From the NCBI RefSeq assembly GCF_016405855.1, contig NZ_JAEFCA010000001.1, positions 966,107-1,030,106 on the forward strand: a stretch of 64,000 nt of DNA. The letters are read 5' to 3'. The notes beneath the pieces are model-generated. The model was not told where the DNA came from and did no database searches. It saw nothing but the letters and a program-made list of their open reading frames with translations. Positions 51,194 through 60,159 of this stretch are shown here, one piece after another. Position 1 is the stretch's first letter, and each line of letters starts with the position of its first letter. The stretch is from Flavobacterium sp. IB48. GTDB lineage: Bacteria; Bacteroidota; Bacteroidia; Flavobacteriales; Flavobacteriaceae. Position numbers and translations under genes: made by a program.

Positions 51194-51628
51194 ATGACAG
51201 CTCACGTACAACACTTTCATCTCTATCTATTTATTATGCTGGTTGTAACTGCTTCGCTGTGCGTTCTGGCGGTTATTATAAAAATGAAAAACAGAAAAGG
51301 CCCTAAGTTGCTTGAAAGAGAAAAATACAATTCAACTTTGACCGACAAAATGGTAGAAGTAAAAAAGACCGATTCGAATGTTTTTAATATTTGGCCTTAT
51401 GTAAGCAGACTTAAATCGGCTAAAATTTTATCCAAAAAAATTAAAGATCAAGACTTAATCTATAAAGTTTATAGAGATCCATCTCAAAAATTTGAGCATA
51501 TTCTATTGTCAACTGAAGATAAAAATAACTTTGTTTCCATTATAGTAAACAAAAAAAGAAAAAAAACAATAGGATATTCTTTCCTCGATTCTAATGAAAA
51601 ATATGATTTAAGCAAAAATATTGCTTAA
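51194..51628 (+). CDS. Membrane-anchored hypothetical protein (144 aa)
   Basis: A 144-residue protein with one N-terminal membrane span (about 9-29, LYLFIMLVVTASLCVLAVII) and a basic cytoplasmic part (ILLSTEDKNNFVSIIVNKKR). No motif is recognised. Single gene; an inverted repeat follows its stop and may end its transcript. Confidence 0.6.
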   Translation: MTAHVQHFHLYLFIMLVVTASLCVLAVIIKMKNRKGPKLLEREKYNSTLTDKMVEVKKTDSNVFNIWPYVSRLKSAKILSKKIKDQDLIYKVYRDPSQKFEHILLSTEDKNNFVSIIVNKKRKKTIGYSFLDSNEKYDLSKNIA

Positions 51629-51647
51629 ATCATTGTTCATCGCAAAT

Positions 51648-51785
51648 ACCCCAGCGGGGTAAAATATTTATAGAATCACAATAAAACAAAAGAAAAAAGC
51701 TCCAGCGGAGCGACATGTTTTTTTATAATAATGTCGCTCCGTTGGAGCTTTAATATTGTAGACGCTATTTTACTATAAATATTTC
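51648..51785. repeat. Composite inverted repeat with GCTCCAGCGGAGC core
   Basis: AAAGCTCCAGCGGAGCGACAT (51696-51716) pairs with ATGTCGCTCCGTTGGAGCTT (51731-51750) around a T-rich loop. An outer pair (TAAAATATTTATAG, about 51660-51673, and CTATAAATATTT, about 51774-51785) and CCCCAGCGGGG at the left edge extend it. I recall blocks with this core between many Bacteroidota genes. Confidence 0.8.
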
Positions 51786-51835
51786 GCTTCTCCGAAGCTT
51801 ATAAAAAGTGATGTCTTCTAGTTTATTCTAATCCT

Positions 51836-52885
51836 TCATGAAAGTTTCTCTACAACCTTGTCAACAACCTGCTGTGGTAAAATTGTTCTCATGGCATCTT
51901 CATATCCTTCGACAATTTTGTTTCCATAAACTGAAGTTGGTAATTTTAGATATTGATTTCGGTCTGAAGTTAAAGCATCTACCATCTTCTGGTTAAACGG
52001 CAAAAATCCTGCGTACGGATGCGTCGCGCCCCAAAGCGTAACTACTTTTACACCCAACATTGCTGCGATATGTGCATTTCCAGAATCCATAGAAAGCATC
52101 ACATCAAGATTGCTGATTAATTGTAATTCCTGCTGAAATTTAATTTTTCCAGCCATATTTATTACATTTTCAAATGGTTGTGCAAGAGAATCTAAAATTT
52201 CGATTTCCTTCTTTCCTCCACCAAAAAGTAAAATCGTCTGATCTTTATTTTCGGCCAATTTTGCAATTACTTCCTGCATTAAATCAAGAGGATAAACTTT
52301 AGAATCGTATTGCGCAAAAGGCGCAATTCCAATTAGTTTTCGATAATCGTGTCCAATTAAATCGTTAATTTCTGCACTTAAGTCTGCTTTTTTAGGAAAC
52401 TCCGGATGAGACAAATCAATAGAAAAACCAAGTTCTTGAAACACTTTTACGTGTCTTTCAAACATCGTTGGCAATTGCTTGAAAATCTTATTTTCAGCAC
52501 GTGTTAATTCTTTTTTACCTTCTCTTCCTTTATCAACAGTTGCTCTTTTTTTTCCGCTTAAAGCGAAAAGCAAACTCACGACCTTAGATCTCAAAACATT
52601 ATGAAGATCAGCAAATGCATCAATCTTCAGTTTTTTTATATCTCCATATAAGCGTAAAAGCCCAGGAAATCCTTTGTGTCTTTCTTTTTCATCAAAAGCA
52701 AAAAACTCAAGATTAGGAATTCCGTCAAAAAAAGGTTTGAAAAATGGACGAGAAATAACGGTTAGTTTTACCGTTGGATATTGTTTTACAAAAGCTCGTA
52801 AAACAGGAACCGTCATGGCGACATCTCCCATTGCGGATAGTCTCATGACGGCTATATGCTTAATTTTGCTAGACAAGTCTGCCAA
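51836..52885 (-). CDS. Glycosyltransferase family 9 (heptosyltransferase-like)
   Basis: A 349-residue GT9 protein with the family start IAVMRLSAMGDVAMTVP, the KVVTLWGATHP-type donor site and DSGNAHIAAMLG. It should add a sugar in lipopolysaccharide core synthesis; heptose as donor is not proven. Only TTG starts are possible upstream of the first motif; TTG 52885 lies one base after the DUF4254 stop. The two genes form an operon. Confidence 0.85.
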   Translation of the reverse strand: MADLSSKIKHIAVMRLSAMGDVAMTVPVLRAFVKQYPTVKLTVISRPFFKPFFDGIPNLEFFAFDEKERHKGFPGLLRLYGDIKKLKIDAFADLHNVLRSKVVSLLFALSGKKRATVDKGREGKKELTRAENKIFKQLPTMFERHVKVFQELGFSIDLSHPEFPKKADLSAEINDLIGHDYRKLIGIAPFAQYDSKVYPLDLMQEVIAKLAENKDQTILLFGGGKKEIEILDSLAQPFENVINMAGKIKFQQELQLISNLDVMLSMDSGNAHIAAMLGVKVVTLWGATHPYAGFLPFNQKMVDALTSDRNQYLKLPTSVYGNKIVEGYEDAMRTILPQQVVDKVVEKLS

Positions 52886-52886
52886 A

Positions 52887-53492
52887 TTATTTTTTATTTT
52901 GATATAAAACTGGGTTCAAATCGTCGTCGTTGTACATTTTCATTTGTTTGTAAACTTTCATGAATTTGTCACCGTTTTCGATATCTGTCAATAATTCTTC
53001 AATTGCTGTAGATAAATCTGTTCTTTGCTCTAAAAGAATATTTAATTTTTCCTGACATTTATCTCTGTGTTCCTGAGAAGCTTCAGCACGATTAGCTTCT
53101 TCATGCATGTGATAAATTTTTAAAGCCAAAATAGATAATCTGTCAAAAGCCCAAGCTGGGCTTTCAGAATTGATTTTTGCTCCTTCTTTTACTTTTACAT
53201 CACTATATTTCTGTAAAAAGTAGCTATCAATATATTCCACCATATCAGTACGTTCCTGATTTGATGCATCAATTCTTCTTTTTAAAGTTAATGCTGCAAC
53301 TGGATCAATCTGTGGATCACGAATAATATCTTCAAAATGCCATTGAACAGTGTCAATCCAATTTTTTAAATATAACAAATGCTCGAACTTATCTTTTGGA
53401 TAAGGATTATTGATCGGCTGATCTACATTATCAAACTGGTGATAATCTTTGATGCTTTGCTCGAAAACAGAATATGCTAATTTTGAAAACAT
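52887..53492 (-). CDS. DUF4254 protein
   Basis: A 201-residue, mostly helical protein of the DUF4254 type (DTVQWHFEDIIRDP, LKRRIDASNQERTDMVEYID). Function is unknown; in Bacteroidota it is repeatedly found next to GT9 genes, as here, so an envelope-sugar link is likely but unproven. A consensus -7 box lies 21-28 bases upstream. Confidence 0.82.
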   Translation of the reverse strand: MFSKLAYSVFEQSIKDYHQFDNVDQPINNPYPKDKFEHLLYLKNWIDTVQWHFEDIIRDPQIDPVAALTLKRRIDASNQERTDMVEYIDSYFLQKYSDVKVKEGAKINSESPAWAFDRLSILALKIYHMHEEANRAEASQEHRDKCQEKLNILLEQRTDLSTAIEELLTDIENGDKFMKVYKQMKMYNDDDLNPVLYQNKK

Positions 53493-53512
53493 GTTTTTAT
53501 TTTTTTATGAAA

Positions 53513-53520
53513 CAAAGATA
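53513..53520 (-). promoter_or_regulatory. -7 promoter box of the DUF4254-GT9 operon
   Basis: The minus strand reads TATCTTTG (exact TAnnTTTG), placed 21 bases before the DUF4254 ATG. Confidence 0.45.
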
Positions 53521-53602
53521 CTTTTTATACTTTTATACTTTGAAAAAAAACATTAATTTTTCAATTATTCCTAATAAACAATTGATCTTCTAAAAAAATA
53601 TT

Positions 53603-54256
53603 ATGAAAATCCATTATATCTCTGAGAACAACAGTGTATTAAATCATTTTTTAGGTCAGATCCGAAATGTAAAGGTTCAAAACGACAGTATGCGTTTTCG
53701 TCGAAATATTGAACGTATTGGAGAAATCATGGCTTATGAATTGAGTAAAATTTTACCTTACAAAGAAGTTGAAATTCAAACGCCTTTAGGAATTAAAAAG
53801 ACGACAGAAATTGATGCAAATTTGGTACTATGTCCAATTTTAAGAGCTGGATTGCCTCTACATAATGGTTTTCTAAATTATTTTGATCATGCAGAAAATA
53901 GCTTTGTTTCTGCCTGCAGATATCATCCAAATAATGACGATGAATTTGAAATTCGAGTTGAATATCAGGCAATTTCTGACTTAAATAATAAAACAGTCCT
54001 TCTTCTTGATCCAATGCTGGCCACTGGACAATCAATTGTTGCGGTTCATGAAAAATTAATAGAAAATGCTACTCCAACAGAAATTCATATTGTTGTTGTT
54101 ATTGCAGCTCCAGAAGGAATTGATCACCTTGAAAAAAATCTTCCAGAAAACTGTCATCTATGGGTTGCCTCTCTAGACGAAAAACTAAATGAGAAAAACT
54201 ACATTGTTCCTGGACTTGGAGATGCTGGCGATCTTGCTTACGGAAGTAAATTATAA
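53603..54256 (+). CDS. upp: Uracil phosphoribosyltransferase
   Basis: A 217-residue enzyme that joins uracil and PRPP to give UMP. The PRPP motif LLLDPMLATGQS, the CPILRAGLPL region and the uracil-binding YIVPGLGDAGDLAYG at the end are intact. Single + strand gene; its end overlaps the convergent DUF6427 gene by 6 bases. Confidence 0.95.
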   Translation: MKIHYISENNSVLNHFLGQIRNVKVQNDSMRFRRNIERIGEIMAYELSKILPYKEVEIQTPLGIKKTTEIDANLVLCPILRAGLPLHNGFLNYFDHAENSFVSACRYHPNNDDEFEIRVEYQAISDLNNKTVLLLDPMLATGQSIVAVHEKLIENATPTEIHIVVVIAAPEGIDHLEKNLPENCHLWVASLDEKLNEKNYIVPGLGDAGDLAYGSKL

Positions 54257-55180
54257 TTGAGAGAAAAAAGTAAATAAACTACACACAATCAGAGTATAAT
54301 AAACAATCTCGTTATTAAGTTTCTGTTGCATGTATTCTACATGACTTGTTGCCATTATCGTTAATGGTGCAATACTGAATAATAATAAATCATTGCTTTT
54401 ATTTGGCGAAATGATATAAACAAAAGCAGCTATAAAAAAACAAGCTACAACTTTCTTGTACGAAGAATGTACAATTTGAGGCCTGTTTGATAGCGTCATT
54501 AGCATCGAAGTAACAAAAAATAACGCTACAGCGGTGTAAATTGAAAGTGCTGCGTTTTCGTAATTATTTTTAAAATAATCTATTCTAAAATCGATTACAG
54601 CTTTTTCTTGGATGAAAGCTATTGCATCAATATTTAAAATTAATGATGTCATATAGAATAAAATAGTTACGGCCAAAAGCGCTATAAAAGGCAGAACCCA
54701 GTTTCTATAATCTCTTGAAACATGAAAAATAATAGATATATAAACTAAAATTATAAAGAGAATACTCCAAAATTGAAATAAAGAAGCTACAAAAATCCAA
54801 AATGCGGCATCAAATATTTTTTCTTTTGATGCTTTAAGAGATTGCAATGAAATTAATCTTCGAAGTGCCAATAAAATGAAAAAATTGGCATAGATAACAT
54901 TTGAGTTATTAAAAATCGTTGGGAAAAATAAAATAAACAATAAGTAAAAAAGTATCGAGTAACCGTTGTCTTTACTGAGTCCGTTCTTTTTTACAATGAA
55001 ATTAATCATAAAAAAAGAAGCCAAAATAAAGCATAACAAACTCACTTTTTGAAACGCCAAAAAATAAGAAGTAACCCAAGATGGGTCTTTAATTTGGAAC
55101 ATAAAAAAGAAAACCAGTATTAAAATTACAACCAATGAATAATTTAATGGCGTAGATTTTTTAAAAACACTTGTTATCAT
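54251..55180 (-). CDS. DUF6427-type integral membrane protein
   Basis: A 309-residue protein with about eight membrane spans, no charged loops of note and no catalytic motif. It looks like the DUF6427 group of flavobacterial membrane proteins; function unknown. It points away from the small DUF6341 gene, with 141 bases between them. Confidence 0.68.
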   Translation of the reverse strand: MITSVFKKSTPLNYSLVVILILVFFFMFQIKDPSWVTSYFLAFQKVSLLCFILASFFMINFIVKKNGLSKDNGYSILFYLLFILFFPTIFNNSNVIYANFFILLALRRLISLQSLKASKEKIFDAAFWIFVASLFQFWSILFIILVYISIIFHVSRDYRNWVLPFIALLAVTILFYMTSLILNIDAIAFIQEKAVIDFRIDYFKNNYENAALSIYTAVALFFVTSMLMTLSNRPQIVHSSYKKVVACFFIAAFVYIISPNKSNDLLLFSIAPLTIMATSHVEYMQQKLNNEIVYYTLIVCSLFTFFSQL

Positions 55181-55321
55181 AAGGATATTTTATACTTTTG
55201 TGATTGTAAAGATAATACTTGTTTAAAAGGAAAGACCTAACAAGTTGAAAAAAGATTTGGTTCGCCGAATTTTATCTTCAAGGCATTACACAACAATAAA
55301 TAACATATAATTTTTAAAATT

Positions 55322-55552
55322 ATGACAGCTTTTTTTGAAGGAATTCAATACCTATTCGTTAACATTTTGTTTGCTCCTCTTGACTTTTTACGTCATTTAG
55401 AATTAAAAACATGGTTTGGTGCAAACACTATTAACTGGATTTTTATGATCATCTGTGCATGCGCAATCGTTTATTGGATTAAACAATTACGTATTTTTGA
55501 TGACGCTGGAACAGAAAACCAAGATACAACGGCTCATTCATTTTTAAAATAA
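55322..55552 (+). CDS. DUF6341-type small membrane protein
   Basis: A 76-residue protein with one membrane span near the middle (TINWIFMIICACAIVYWIK, about 39-57) and an amphipathic start. It fits the DUF6341 small protein group found in flavobacteria beside the DUF6427 gene. Function unknown. Confidence 0.68.
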   Translation: MTAFFEGIQYLFVNILFAPLDFLRHLELKTWFGANTINWIFMIICACAIVYWIKQLRIFDDAGTENQDTTAHSFLK

Positions 55553-55594
55553 AAAACCAAACCCTTTAATTAAAAAGGGCTGGTGAATTTATTT

Positions 55595-56869
55595 TTAGAT
55601 TAAATCGAAACCGATATCTTTTCTAAAATACATCTTATCAAAGCTTAGTTTATCTATGTTTTGATAAGATTTTTTTATGGCCTCTTGGAAATTATCTCCG
55701 TAAGATGTCACAGCAATTACACGTCCTCCATTAGTAACGACATTTTCGCCATCTAATTTTGTTCCTGCGTGAAAAACTATAGAATCTTCAATATTTTCTA
55801 AACCAGAAATTACTTTTCCTTTTTCGAAATCTTCAGGATATCCGCCAGAAACTACCATTACAGTTGTTGCACTTCTTGGATCAACTTCTAAATTAAAGTC
55901 TCCTAATTTCTGATCTGCAACAGACAAGAATAATTCAACCAAATCAGATTTTAATCTCGGAACCACAACTTCAGTTTCAGGATCTCCCATTCTTACGTTG
56001 TATTCAATAACGATTGGTTCGTTTTTAACATTGATTAAACCAATAAAAACAAAACCTTTATATTCGATTCCGTCTTTTTGGAAACCTTCGATTGTTGGTT
56101 TTACAATACGAGTTTCAATTTTTTCCATCAAAACAGCATCAACATAAGGAACTGGAGAAACTGCTCCCATTCCTCCTGTATTTAAACCTGTATCTCCTTC
56201 TCCAATTCTTTTATAATCTTTTGCAGTTGGAAGAATTTTATAACTTTTTCCGTCAGTTAAAACGAAACAGCTTAATTCAATTCCATCCAAGAATTCTTCA
56301 ATAACCACTTTTGAACTTGCTGTTCCAAATTTTGCATGAACCAACATGTTTCTTAATTCCGTTTTGGCTTCTTCAAGATCTTGAATGATCAAAACACCTT
56401 TTCCAGCAGCTAATCCGTCTGCTTTTAAAACGTAAGGAGGCTGTAAAGTTTCTAAAAACTCACATCCTTTTTCAACTGTTTCAGCTGTGAAACTGTCATA
56501 AGCTGCAGTTGGAATGTTATGTTTCATCAAGAATTCTTTTGCAAATTCTTTACTTCCTTCTAATTGCGCACCTAATTGAGATGGCCCAATAACCGGAATA
56601 TGTTTTAAACTTTCATCGTTTTTAAAATAATCGTAAATACCTTTTACCAACGGATCTTCCGGTCCTACGACTACTAAACTTATATTTTCTTTAAGTACTA
56701 ATGCTTTCACTGCTTCAAAATCAGTTGCAGATATTGCAACGTTTTCAGCAATTGCAGCAGTTCCTGCATTTCCAGGTACTACAAAAAGTTTTTCGCAAAG
56801 CGGACTCTGTGTCATTTTCCATGCAAAAGCATGCTCTCTTCCGCCTGATCCCAATAATAAAATTGTCAT
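55595..56869 (-). CDS. purD: Phosphoribosylamine-glycine ligase (GAR synthetase)
   Basis: A 424-residue ATP-grasp enzyme for the second step of purine synthesis. Visible: the N-terminal GSGGREHAFAWK, the ATP-grasp KADGLAAGKGV, the NTGGMGAVSPVP loop and NVRMGDPETE. Single gene with its own promoter; it is divergent from the CapK-like gene. No purine riboswitch is seen. Confidence 0.97.
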   Translation of the reverse strand: MTILLLGSGGREHAFAWKMTQSPLCEKLFVVPGNAGTAAIAENVAISATDFEAVKALVLKENISLVVVGPEDPLVKGIYDYFKNDESLKHIPVIGPSQLGAQLEGSKEFAKEFLMKHNIPTAAYDSFTAETVEKGCEFLETLQPPYVLKADGLAAGKGVLIIQDLEEAKTELRNMLVHAKFGTASSKVVIEEFLDGIELSCFVLTDGKSYKILPTAKDYKRIGEGDTGLNTGGMGAVSPVPYVDAVLMEKIETRIVKPTIEGFQKDGIEYKGFVFIGLINVKNEPIVIEYNVRMGDPETEVVVPRLKSDLVELFLSVADQKLGDFNLEVDPRSATTVMVVSGGYPEDFEKGKVISGLENIEDSIVFHAGTKLDGENVVTNGGRVIAVTSYGDNFQEAIKKSYQNIDKLSFDKMYFRKDIGFDLI

Positions 56870-56894
56870 GGTGTTGTTGTATTTAGTTGTGGTG

Positions 56895-56923
56895 CAAAAA
56901 TACTTGCTTTTGCACGTAAAAAA
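56895..56923 (-). promoter_or_regulatory. Promoter of purD
   Basis: The minus strand reads TATTTTTG (56895-56902) with TTTT 17 bases upstream (56920-56923), the same variant as at dusB. Confidence 0.5.
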
Positions 56924-56956
56924 TAATTAAATCTTCAAAAAATTGTTGGTTCTACA

Positions 56957-56985
56957 TTGTTAGTAATTCCTAAACCTTATTTTTG
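56957..56985 (+). promoter_or_regulatory. Promoter of the CapK-like gene
   Basis: TTG (56957-56959) is followed after 18 bases by TATTTTTG (56978-56985), a full Bacteroidota-type match 20 bases before the ATG. Confidence 0.6.
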
Positions 56986-57004
56986 ACGAAAATTTTTCTG
57001 AAAA

Positions 57005-58315
57005 ATGATTCGCCTTTTTGATATTTCCCTTCAAATAAATGGTTTTCCGATAAAGAAAGCTAAAGCCGAATTGGACAAAATTGTTCATTTTTCTGAAGAA
57101 GACTTTACGGTTTTTCTCGAAAACAAAAAGAAGGAAATTGTTGATTTTCATCTTAAAAACAATTCTTTTTATGCAGCATTAGCTGGAAATACGACTGCCG
57201 AAAATTGGGAAAATCTTCCGATTTTAAACAAACAGAATTTACAAAAACCCCTTGAAGAAAGACTTTCAAAAGGTTATTCTAAAAAATCTGTTTATCTCAA
57301 CAAAACCTCTGGATCAAGCGGAACTCCTTTTGTTTTTGCCAAAGACAAATATTCACATGCCTTGACTTGGGCTTCCAATATTATGCGATTTGGCTGGTTC
57401 GGAATTGATTTTAATCATTCGTATCAAGCTCGTTTTTACGGAATTCCAATGGATTTTATTGGCTATCAAAAAGAACGTTTCAAGGATTTTTTGACACATC
57501 GATTTCGTTTTCCAGTTTTTGATTTATCTGATGAAGTTCTAGAAAAATTTTTTCAAAAATTCAAAACAAAAAAATTCGATTACCTCAACGGTTATACAAG
57601 TTCTATTGTTTTATTTGCCAAATTTTTACAACAAAAAAATATCGTTTTAAATGAAATTTGTCCAACTTTAAAAGCTTGTTTTGTCACTTCGGAAATGCTC
57701 TTTGAAGCGGATAAAAAACTGTTAGAAAAACAATTCGGCATTCCGATTATTAGCGAATACGGCGCTTCTGAATTGGATTTGATTGCTTTTGAAAATCCGC
57801 AAGGCGAATGGCAAGTAAATGCAGAAACTTTGTTTGTAGAAATTTTAGATGAAAACAATAATCCTGTTCCACATGGAACAGAAGGAAAAATTGTGATTAC
57901 GTCTCTATTCAACAAAGCAAATCCTTTCATTCGATATGAAATTGGCGATATTGGAATTTTGGATGAAAAAAGTACGCCTCAAAAACCAATTCTTAAAAAA
58001 CTTATCGGCAGAACAAATGATGTTGCAATTCTTCCAAGTGGGAAAAAATCGCCAGGTTTGACCTTTTATTATGTAACTAAAAGCATTATTGAAGATGATG
58101 GAAACGTAAAAGAATTTATCATCAAACAAACCCAAATTGATACTTTTGAAATTGAATATGTAGCTGAAAAAGAATTAGTTTCAGAACAAATTGAAAAAAT
58201 AAAACAAGCAATTGATTTGTATTTAGAACCCAATCTAAATTTCACTTTTACTCGAAAAACAGTTTTAGAAAGAACCAATCGCGGGAAACTGAAACAGTTT
58301 AAATCTTATTTGTAA
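57005..58315 (+). CDS. CapK-like phenylacetate-CoA ligase family protein
   Basis: A 436-residue adenylate-forming protein of the PaaK/CapK group: KTSGSSGTPFVFA (P-loop), STYGAS-like ISEYGASELDLIAFE, RYEIGDIGIL and the C-terminal RTNRGKLKQFKSYL. Such proteins occur in capsule and O-antigen loci, where the substrate is unclear. It lies at the edge of the surface-polysaccharide genes and is distinct from the aryl-acid ligase at 17.5 kb, with which it shares only the fold motifs. Confidence 0.83.
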   Translation: MIRLFDISLQINGFPIKKAKAELDKIVHFSEEDFTVFLENKKKEIVDFHLKNNSFYAALAGNTTAENWENLPILNKQNLQKPLEERLSKGYSKKSVYLNKTSGSSGTPFVFAKDKYSHALTWASNIMRFGWFGIDFNHSYQARFYGIPMDFIGYQKERFKDFLTHRFRFPVFDLSDEVLEKFFQKFKTKKFDYLNGYTSSIVLFAKFLQQKNIVLNEICPTLKACFVTSEMLFEADKKLLEKQFGIPIISEYGASELDLIAFENPQGEWQVNAETLFVEILDENNNPVPHGTEGKIVITSLFNKANPFIRYEIGDIGILDEKSTPQKPILKKLIGRTNDVAILPSGKKSPGLTFYYVTKSIIEDDGNVKEFIIKQTQIDTFEIEYVAEKELVSEQIEKIKQAIDLYLEPNLNFTFTRKTVLERTNRGKLKQFKSYL

Positions 58316-58350
58316 ATAAAATATTACATTTGTTTTTTATTTAAAAACTT

Positions 58351-58881
58351 ATGGACGATAACTCTTTACTTTCTGAAGAAACAATTTCAAATAAAATATA
58401 TTTTATTCGTGGTCAAAAAGTGATGCTCGATAGTGATCTGGCTTCTCTTTATGATGTCGAAACTAAGCGATTAAATGAGCAGGTAAAAAGAAATTTGTCA
58501 AGATTCCCAGAAGATTTTATGTTTCAACTAACTGAAAATGAATATAATTCTTCAAGGTCGCAATTTGCGACCTTGAAGAATGGTAGAGGTTCAAACTTAA
58601 AATACCTTCCTTATGCCTTTACTGAACACGGCATACTTATGCTTTCAAGTATCTTAAAAAGCGACAAGGCAATTCAAACCAATATTCAAATTATGAGAAT
58701 TTTTACGAAAGTGAGACAAATGCTTTTGGATACAACCGAAATTAAAGTTGATATTTTACAGATTCAGAAGAAGTTAGAAAACCACGATAAAAATATTGAA
58801 TTGGTTTTTTCTTATTTAGATGAATTGACTGAGAAAAAAGAAAATGAGTCTGAAAGAGTGAAGATTGGATATAAAAAATAA
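58351..58881 (+). CDS. ORF6N-domain DNA-binding protein
   Basis: A 176-residue protein. Residues ~10-95 form the ORF6N domain (IYFIRGQKVMLDSDLASLY, RFPEDFMFQLTENEY, KYLPYAFTEHGILML), known from phage antirepressors but widespread in Bacteroidota chromosomes. A coiled coil follows (about 120-165). The SSRSQFATLKN segment is encoded by a perfect 35-base palindrome (58547-58581), and a related palindrome lies just past the stop. No other phage gene is near. It probably binds DNA; autoregulation via the palindromes is inference. Confidence 0.85.
   Translation: MDDNSLLSEETISNKIYFIRGQKVMLDSDLASLYDVETKRLNEQVKRNLSRFPEDFMFQLTENEYNSSRSQFATLKNGRGSNLKYLPYAFTEHGILMLSSILKSDKAIQTNIQIMRIFTKVRQMLLDTTEIKVDILQIQKKLENHDKNIELVFSYLDELTEKKENESERVKIGYKK
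58547..58581. repeat. 35-base perfect palindrome inside the ORF6N gene
   Basis: ATTCTTCAAGGTCGCAA (58547-58563) and TTGCGACCTTGAAGAAT (58565-58581) are exact inverses around a single T. Confidence 0.9.
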
Positions 58882-58896
58882 CTTTCTAAATCTTTA

Positions 58897-58915
58897 AGGT
58901 CACAATTTGTGACCT
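58897..58915. repeat. Second AGGTC-CAA palindrome, past the ORF6N stop
   Basis: AGGTCACAA and TTGTGACCT are exact inverses around a T, the same design as the palindrome inside the gene with one compensated base change per arm (CGC to CAC, GCG to GTG). Confidence 0.8.
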
Positions 58916-59016
58916 CAAGTTTATATTTCAATAAGATTTCTTTTATAATACTCTTGAGAATTCAATTTTTAAACACAACAAAATCCTCCAATTTATCGAG
59001 AATCCAATTTAAACTT

Positions 59017-59024
59017 TACTTTTG
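59017..59024 (+). promoter_or_regulatory. -7 promoter box of the epimerase gene
   Basis: TACTTTTG, an exact TAnnTTTG match, lies 46 bases before the ATG at 59071; the -33 region (TCG at 58996) is weak. Confidence 0.4.
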
Positions 59025-59070
59025 CTAAAGAAACTTAAAACAAGTTTGTCCTAATTTCTGAAGTCAATCT

Positions 59071-60159
59071 ATGAAAATTACCATAATTGCAGGTGCAAGA
59101 CCTAACTTTATCAAAATAGCCCCCATAATTAATGCTATAAAGAAAAAACAAAATGAAGAATTTGATATTTCATTTCGTTTAGTACATACTGGGCAGCATT
59201 ATGATAAAAATTTAAGTGATACTTTTTTTGAAGAACTAAACATTCCTCAACCCGATATCAATTTAGAAGTTAAAAGTGGTTCTCAAGCAGAACAAACAGC
59301 AGCAATTATGATTGCTTTTGAAAAGGAGTTAATTCAAAACCCTTGTGATTTGGTTTTAGTTGTTGGCGATGTAAATTCGACAATGGCTTGTTCTATTGTT
59401 GCTAAAAAATGTAATACAAAAGTGGCACATGTAGAAGCCGGAATTCGTTCTGGAGATTTAACAATGCCCGAAGAAATTAACCGAATGCTGACAGATAGTA
59501 TTAGCGATTATTTTTTTACAACCTCAACTTCGGCATCAGAAAATTTATTAAAATTAGGTTCAGATCCTAACAATATTCACTTTGTGGGAAATGTTATGAT
59601 CGACACTTTATATCAAAATATTAATAGAATTTCGGCCCCAGATTTTTGGAACGAACATCAATTAAGCGAAAAAAAATATATCATTCTAACTTTGCACCGT
59701 CCTGCAAATGTTGATGAAGTTTCGTCACTTATTAAATTATTGGAAGGGATTGATCTTCTGGCAAATGACAAAAAGATAATCTTTCCTATTCATCCAAGAA
59801 CCCAGGCTATTTTAAAAGAAAGTAAAACTGATTTTAGAAATATTATTTTTGTTTTGCCTCAAGGTTATCTAAATTTTATGTATTTAATTAAAAATAGTTT
59901 TGCTGTCATTACAGATAGCGGCGGTATTTCTGAAGAAACAACTGTTCTTGGAATTCCATGTTTTACAATGCGAGATAATACCGAAAGACCTGAAACAGAA
60001 ACCATTGGATCTAATACAATTGTGGGGACTTCTTTACAAAATTTGAAAAAAGTTTTTGGCAGTTTTTTACAAAACGGTGCTAAAAAGTGCGGTATTCCAG
60101 ATCTATGGGACGGAAAGGCATCTGAAAGAATTGTTTCTATTTTATTGGATAAAAAATAA
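59071..60159 (+). CDS. wecB: UDP-N-acetylglucosamine 2-epimerase (non-hydrolysing)
   Basis: A 362-residue enzyme that interconverts UDP-GlcNAc and UDP-ManNAc. Motifs: GARPNFIKIAPI, VVGDVNSTMA, HVEAGIRSGD, PEEINRMLTD and TDSGGISEET. It supplies ManNAc units to surface polysaccharide and overlaps the next glycosyltransferase by one base (TAATG). Confidence 0.93.
   Translation: MKITIIAGARPNFIKIAPIINAIKKKQNEEFDISFRLVHTGQHYDKNLSDTFFEELNIPQPDINLEVKSGSQAEQTAAIMIAFEKELIQNPCDLVLVVGDVNSTMACSIVAKKCNTKVAHVEAGIRSGDLTMPEEINRMLTDSISDYFFTTSTSASENLLKLGSDPNNIHFVGNVMIDTLYQNINRISAPDFWNEHQLSEKKYIILTLHRPANVDEVSSLIKLLEGIDLLANDKKIIFPIHPRTQAILKESKTDFRNIIFVLPQGYLNFMYLIKNSFAVITDSGGISEETTVLGIPCFTMRDNTERPETETIGSNTIVGTSLQNLKKVFGSFLQNGAKKCGIPDLWDGKASERIVSILLDKK

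Noticed and set aside
58351..58881. Prophage remnant
   Set aside because: ORF6N proteins are common in Bacteroidota chromosomes; no integrase, capsid or lysis gene is near.
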